From positions 3,338-28,077 of the forward strand of contig DJBY01000090.1 of the NCBI GenBank assembly GCA_002430605.1: a DNA stretch of 24,740 nucleotides, given 5' to 3'. Shown in pieces: positions 23,756 to 24,740 of the stretch (its first letter is position 1; each line of letters opens with the position of its first letter). The notes under the pieces were generated by a model. That model was not told the origin of the DNA. It did not search any database and saw only the letters and a program-made list of their open reading frames with translations. A program made the position numbers and the translations under genes. This DNA is from Opitutia bacterium UBA5964. Lineage in GTDB: Bacteria; Verrucomicrobiota; Verrucomicrobiia; Opitutales; Coraliomargaritaceae.

Positions 23756-24661
23756 CTAGCGGATGGCCGAAGCGACGTTGTTTTGCAAATTGAGCGCGCG
23801 GGCAAAGGTATACTCAAATACCTGCGAATTGCCATTTTGACTGACCCATTGAAGATGCTGATTGGCAGCATCGGTTTCGCCCAACAGCCGTAGGTAAAGC
23901 CCGATGTAAGTGTGTGCTTCGGTTTCTTCGGCGGAATTGGTGACAAAACTGATGAGATCGGCTTCGCCTATTTTCTCGCTTAAATAATCAATCACTGGCG
24001 CGGGCCATTGATTGACCGGCTTATTTTTGTTGGCGTATTCGAGTGTGCGCAGGGCGTTTTGGGCATCGCCTGATTCATGGTACGAGAAGTAGGCAATTAG
24101 CAGCGGATATGCGGATGTCTCACCTTTGCGGCTATACATGAGCGAAGCTTTTTTTGCGGTCTCAGCTGCGTCGACAAATTCGCCACGGCACATCTGTGTC
24201 CATGCCAGTGATTCGTAAAAAAACCCATTTACCGGCTGATCGACAGTAGCCATTTGAAATGAGGTGAGTGCGGTATCGAAGTCCTCTAAGTTAAAGGCGG
24301 CGAGACCGCGGCCATTCCATGCGAACGCATGTTGTGGGTAGTGCTGCACGATCACGTCGTAAGAAGCAAAGGCTTCTTGGTGGCGCTCTTGATCGGCATA
24401 GATCATGGCTTGCCCGAGTCGTGCAGAGAGGTCATTGGCGTCGGCCTGAAGTGCTTGCTCAAATGCGATCAATGCGTTTGCAGGCTGTCCGGCTTCGAGT
24501 TGCGCATAGCCTTCAGTGACAAGTGGGCTGGGACTGAGCGCGAAGTCGTTGCCTGTGTCCGCATGTAAAAAGGGCTGTGTTAGGATTAAACTAGTGACAA
24601 CGAGAATACGGACGAATCGACTCTTTTGAGGGGGGGTAAATCTGTTGTCTGACAAACGCAT
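23756..24661 (-). CDS. Secreted tetratricopeptide-repeat protein
   Basis: The 301-residue precursor has an N-terminal signal peptide (basic start, hydrophobic core ILVVTSLILTQPFLHA, about 19-34). At least three clear TPR units follow: about 46-79 (LVTEGYAQLEAGQPANALIAFEQAL), 80-113 and 114-147. More diverged helical repeats run to the C terminus. TPR domains bind proteins, so this is probably a periplasmic scaffold. It is the first gene of a two-gene unit with the C39-like peptidase, with a 7-bp gap. The start at 24661 is set by the signal peptide. Confidence 0.85.
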   Translation of the reverse strand: MRLSDNRFTPPQKSRFVRILVVTSLILTQPFLHADTGNDFALSPSPLVTEGYAQLEAGQPANALIAFEQALQADANDLSARLGQAMIYADQERHQEAFASYDVIVQHYPQHAFAWNGRGLAAFNLEDFDTALTSFQMATVDQPVNGFFYESLAWTQMCRGEFVDAAETAKKASLMYSRKGETSAYPLLIAYFSYHESGDAQNALRTLEYANKNKPVNQWPAPVIDYLSEKIGEADLISFVTNSAEETEAHTYIGLYLRLLGETDAANQHLQWVSQNGNSQVFEYTFARALNLQNNVASAIR

Positions 24662-24670
24662 AAGAAAGAT

Positions 24671-24698
24671 AGAATAGCTTACATCATTGCGGGGACAA
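24671..24698 (-). promoter_or_regulatory. Candidate promoter of the TPR-peptidase unit
   Basis: On the minus strand TTGTCC (24698-24693) and TATTCT (24676-24671) are 16 bp apart. The -10 box is 9 bp before the start codon at 24661, so the leader would be only a few bases. The boxes are imperfect and the upstream gene is outside the window. Confidence 0.4.
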
Positions 24699-24740
24699 TG
24701 CCAATTTATAGGCTTTTTTATTGCGAAATAAGGGATGTGC

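Overview
The window is about 24.7 kb of moderately GC-rich bacterial chromosome, densely coded and with few Shine-Dalgarno sites. The gene families, a GxxExxY cassette, REP-like palindromes and spaced-out single genes suggest a marine Verrucomicrobiota of the Opitutales/Puniceicoccales type. That assignment is inference; no rRNA or other phylogenetic marker was tested. There is no tRNA, rRNA, CRISPR array or transposase gene.

Region 1 (1-10168, all plus strand) is a copper/silver export locus. It holds the C-terminal end of a TolC-like outer-membrane channel, a CusB-like adaptor, a CusA-like RND pump, a lipoprotein cytochrome c carrying a heavy-metal-binding domain, a small secreted DUF3347 protein and a CPC-type Cu(+) P-type ATPase. 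Two small modules recur. The YHS-like heavy-metal-binding domain (CxMHP...CxxCGM) occurs five times in three proteins, and DUF3347 occurs twice, once fused to CusB and once free. A 469-bp cassette bounded by ~33-bp inverted repeats and carrying one GxxExxY gene sits exactly between cusB and cusA.

Region 2 (10169-14242) holds a small secreted acidic protein on the minus strand, an AI-2E-family permease, a TIP30/HTATIP2-like Rossmann protein and a nitronate-monooxygenase-family protein with a Cys-rich tail and a clear terminator. A 334-bp gap follows, with two related REP-like hairpins.

Region 3 (14577-17225) is a nucleoside-salvage locus in decay. deoC (minus strand) and a purine nucleoside phosphorylase are intact. 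The pyrimidine-nucleoside phosphorylase gene is reduced to its two ends joined in frame, and uracil phosphoribosyltransferase (upp) is a frameshifted pseudogene with several stops. Pyrimidine-base salvage therefore appears lost while the purine branch remains.

Region 4 (17253-24661) has mutL followed by an amidase-signature protein that has lost all three catalytic residues (Lys to Gln, cis-Ser to Gly, nucleophile Ser to Gly). Divergent from these is a DUF255/YyaL-type thioredoxin-fold protein with a perfect TATAAT just ahead of its start. Convergent to that is a two-gene unit of a secreted TPR protein and a secreted C39-like cysteine peptidase. The most notable items are the dead amidase next to mutL, the inverted-repeat GxxExxY cassette inside the copper operon, and the paired loss of pyrimidine-salvage genes.
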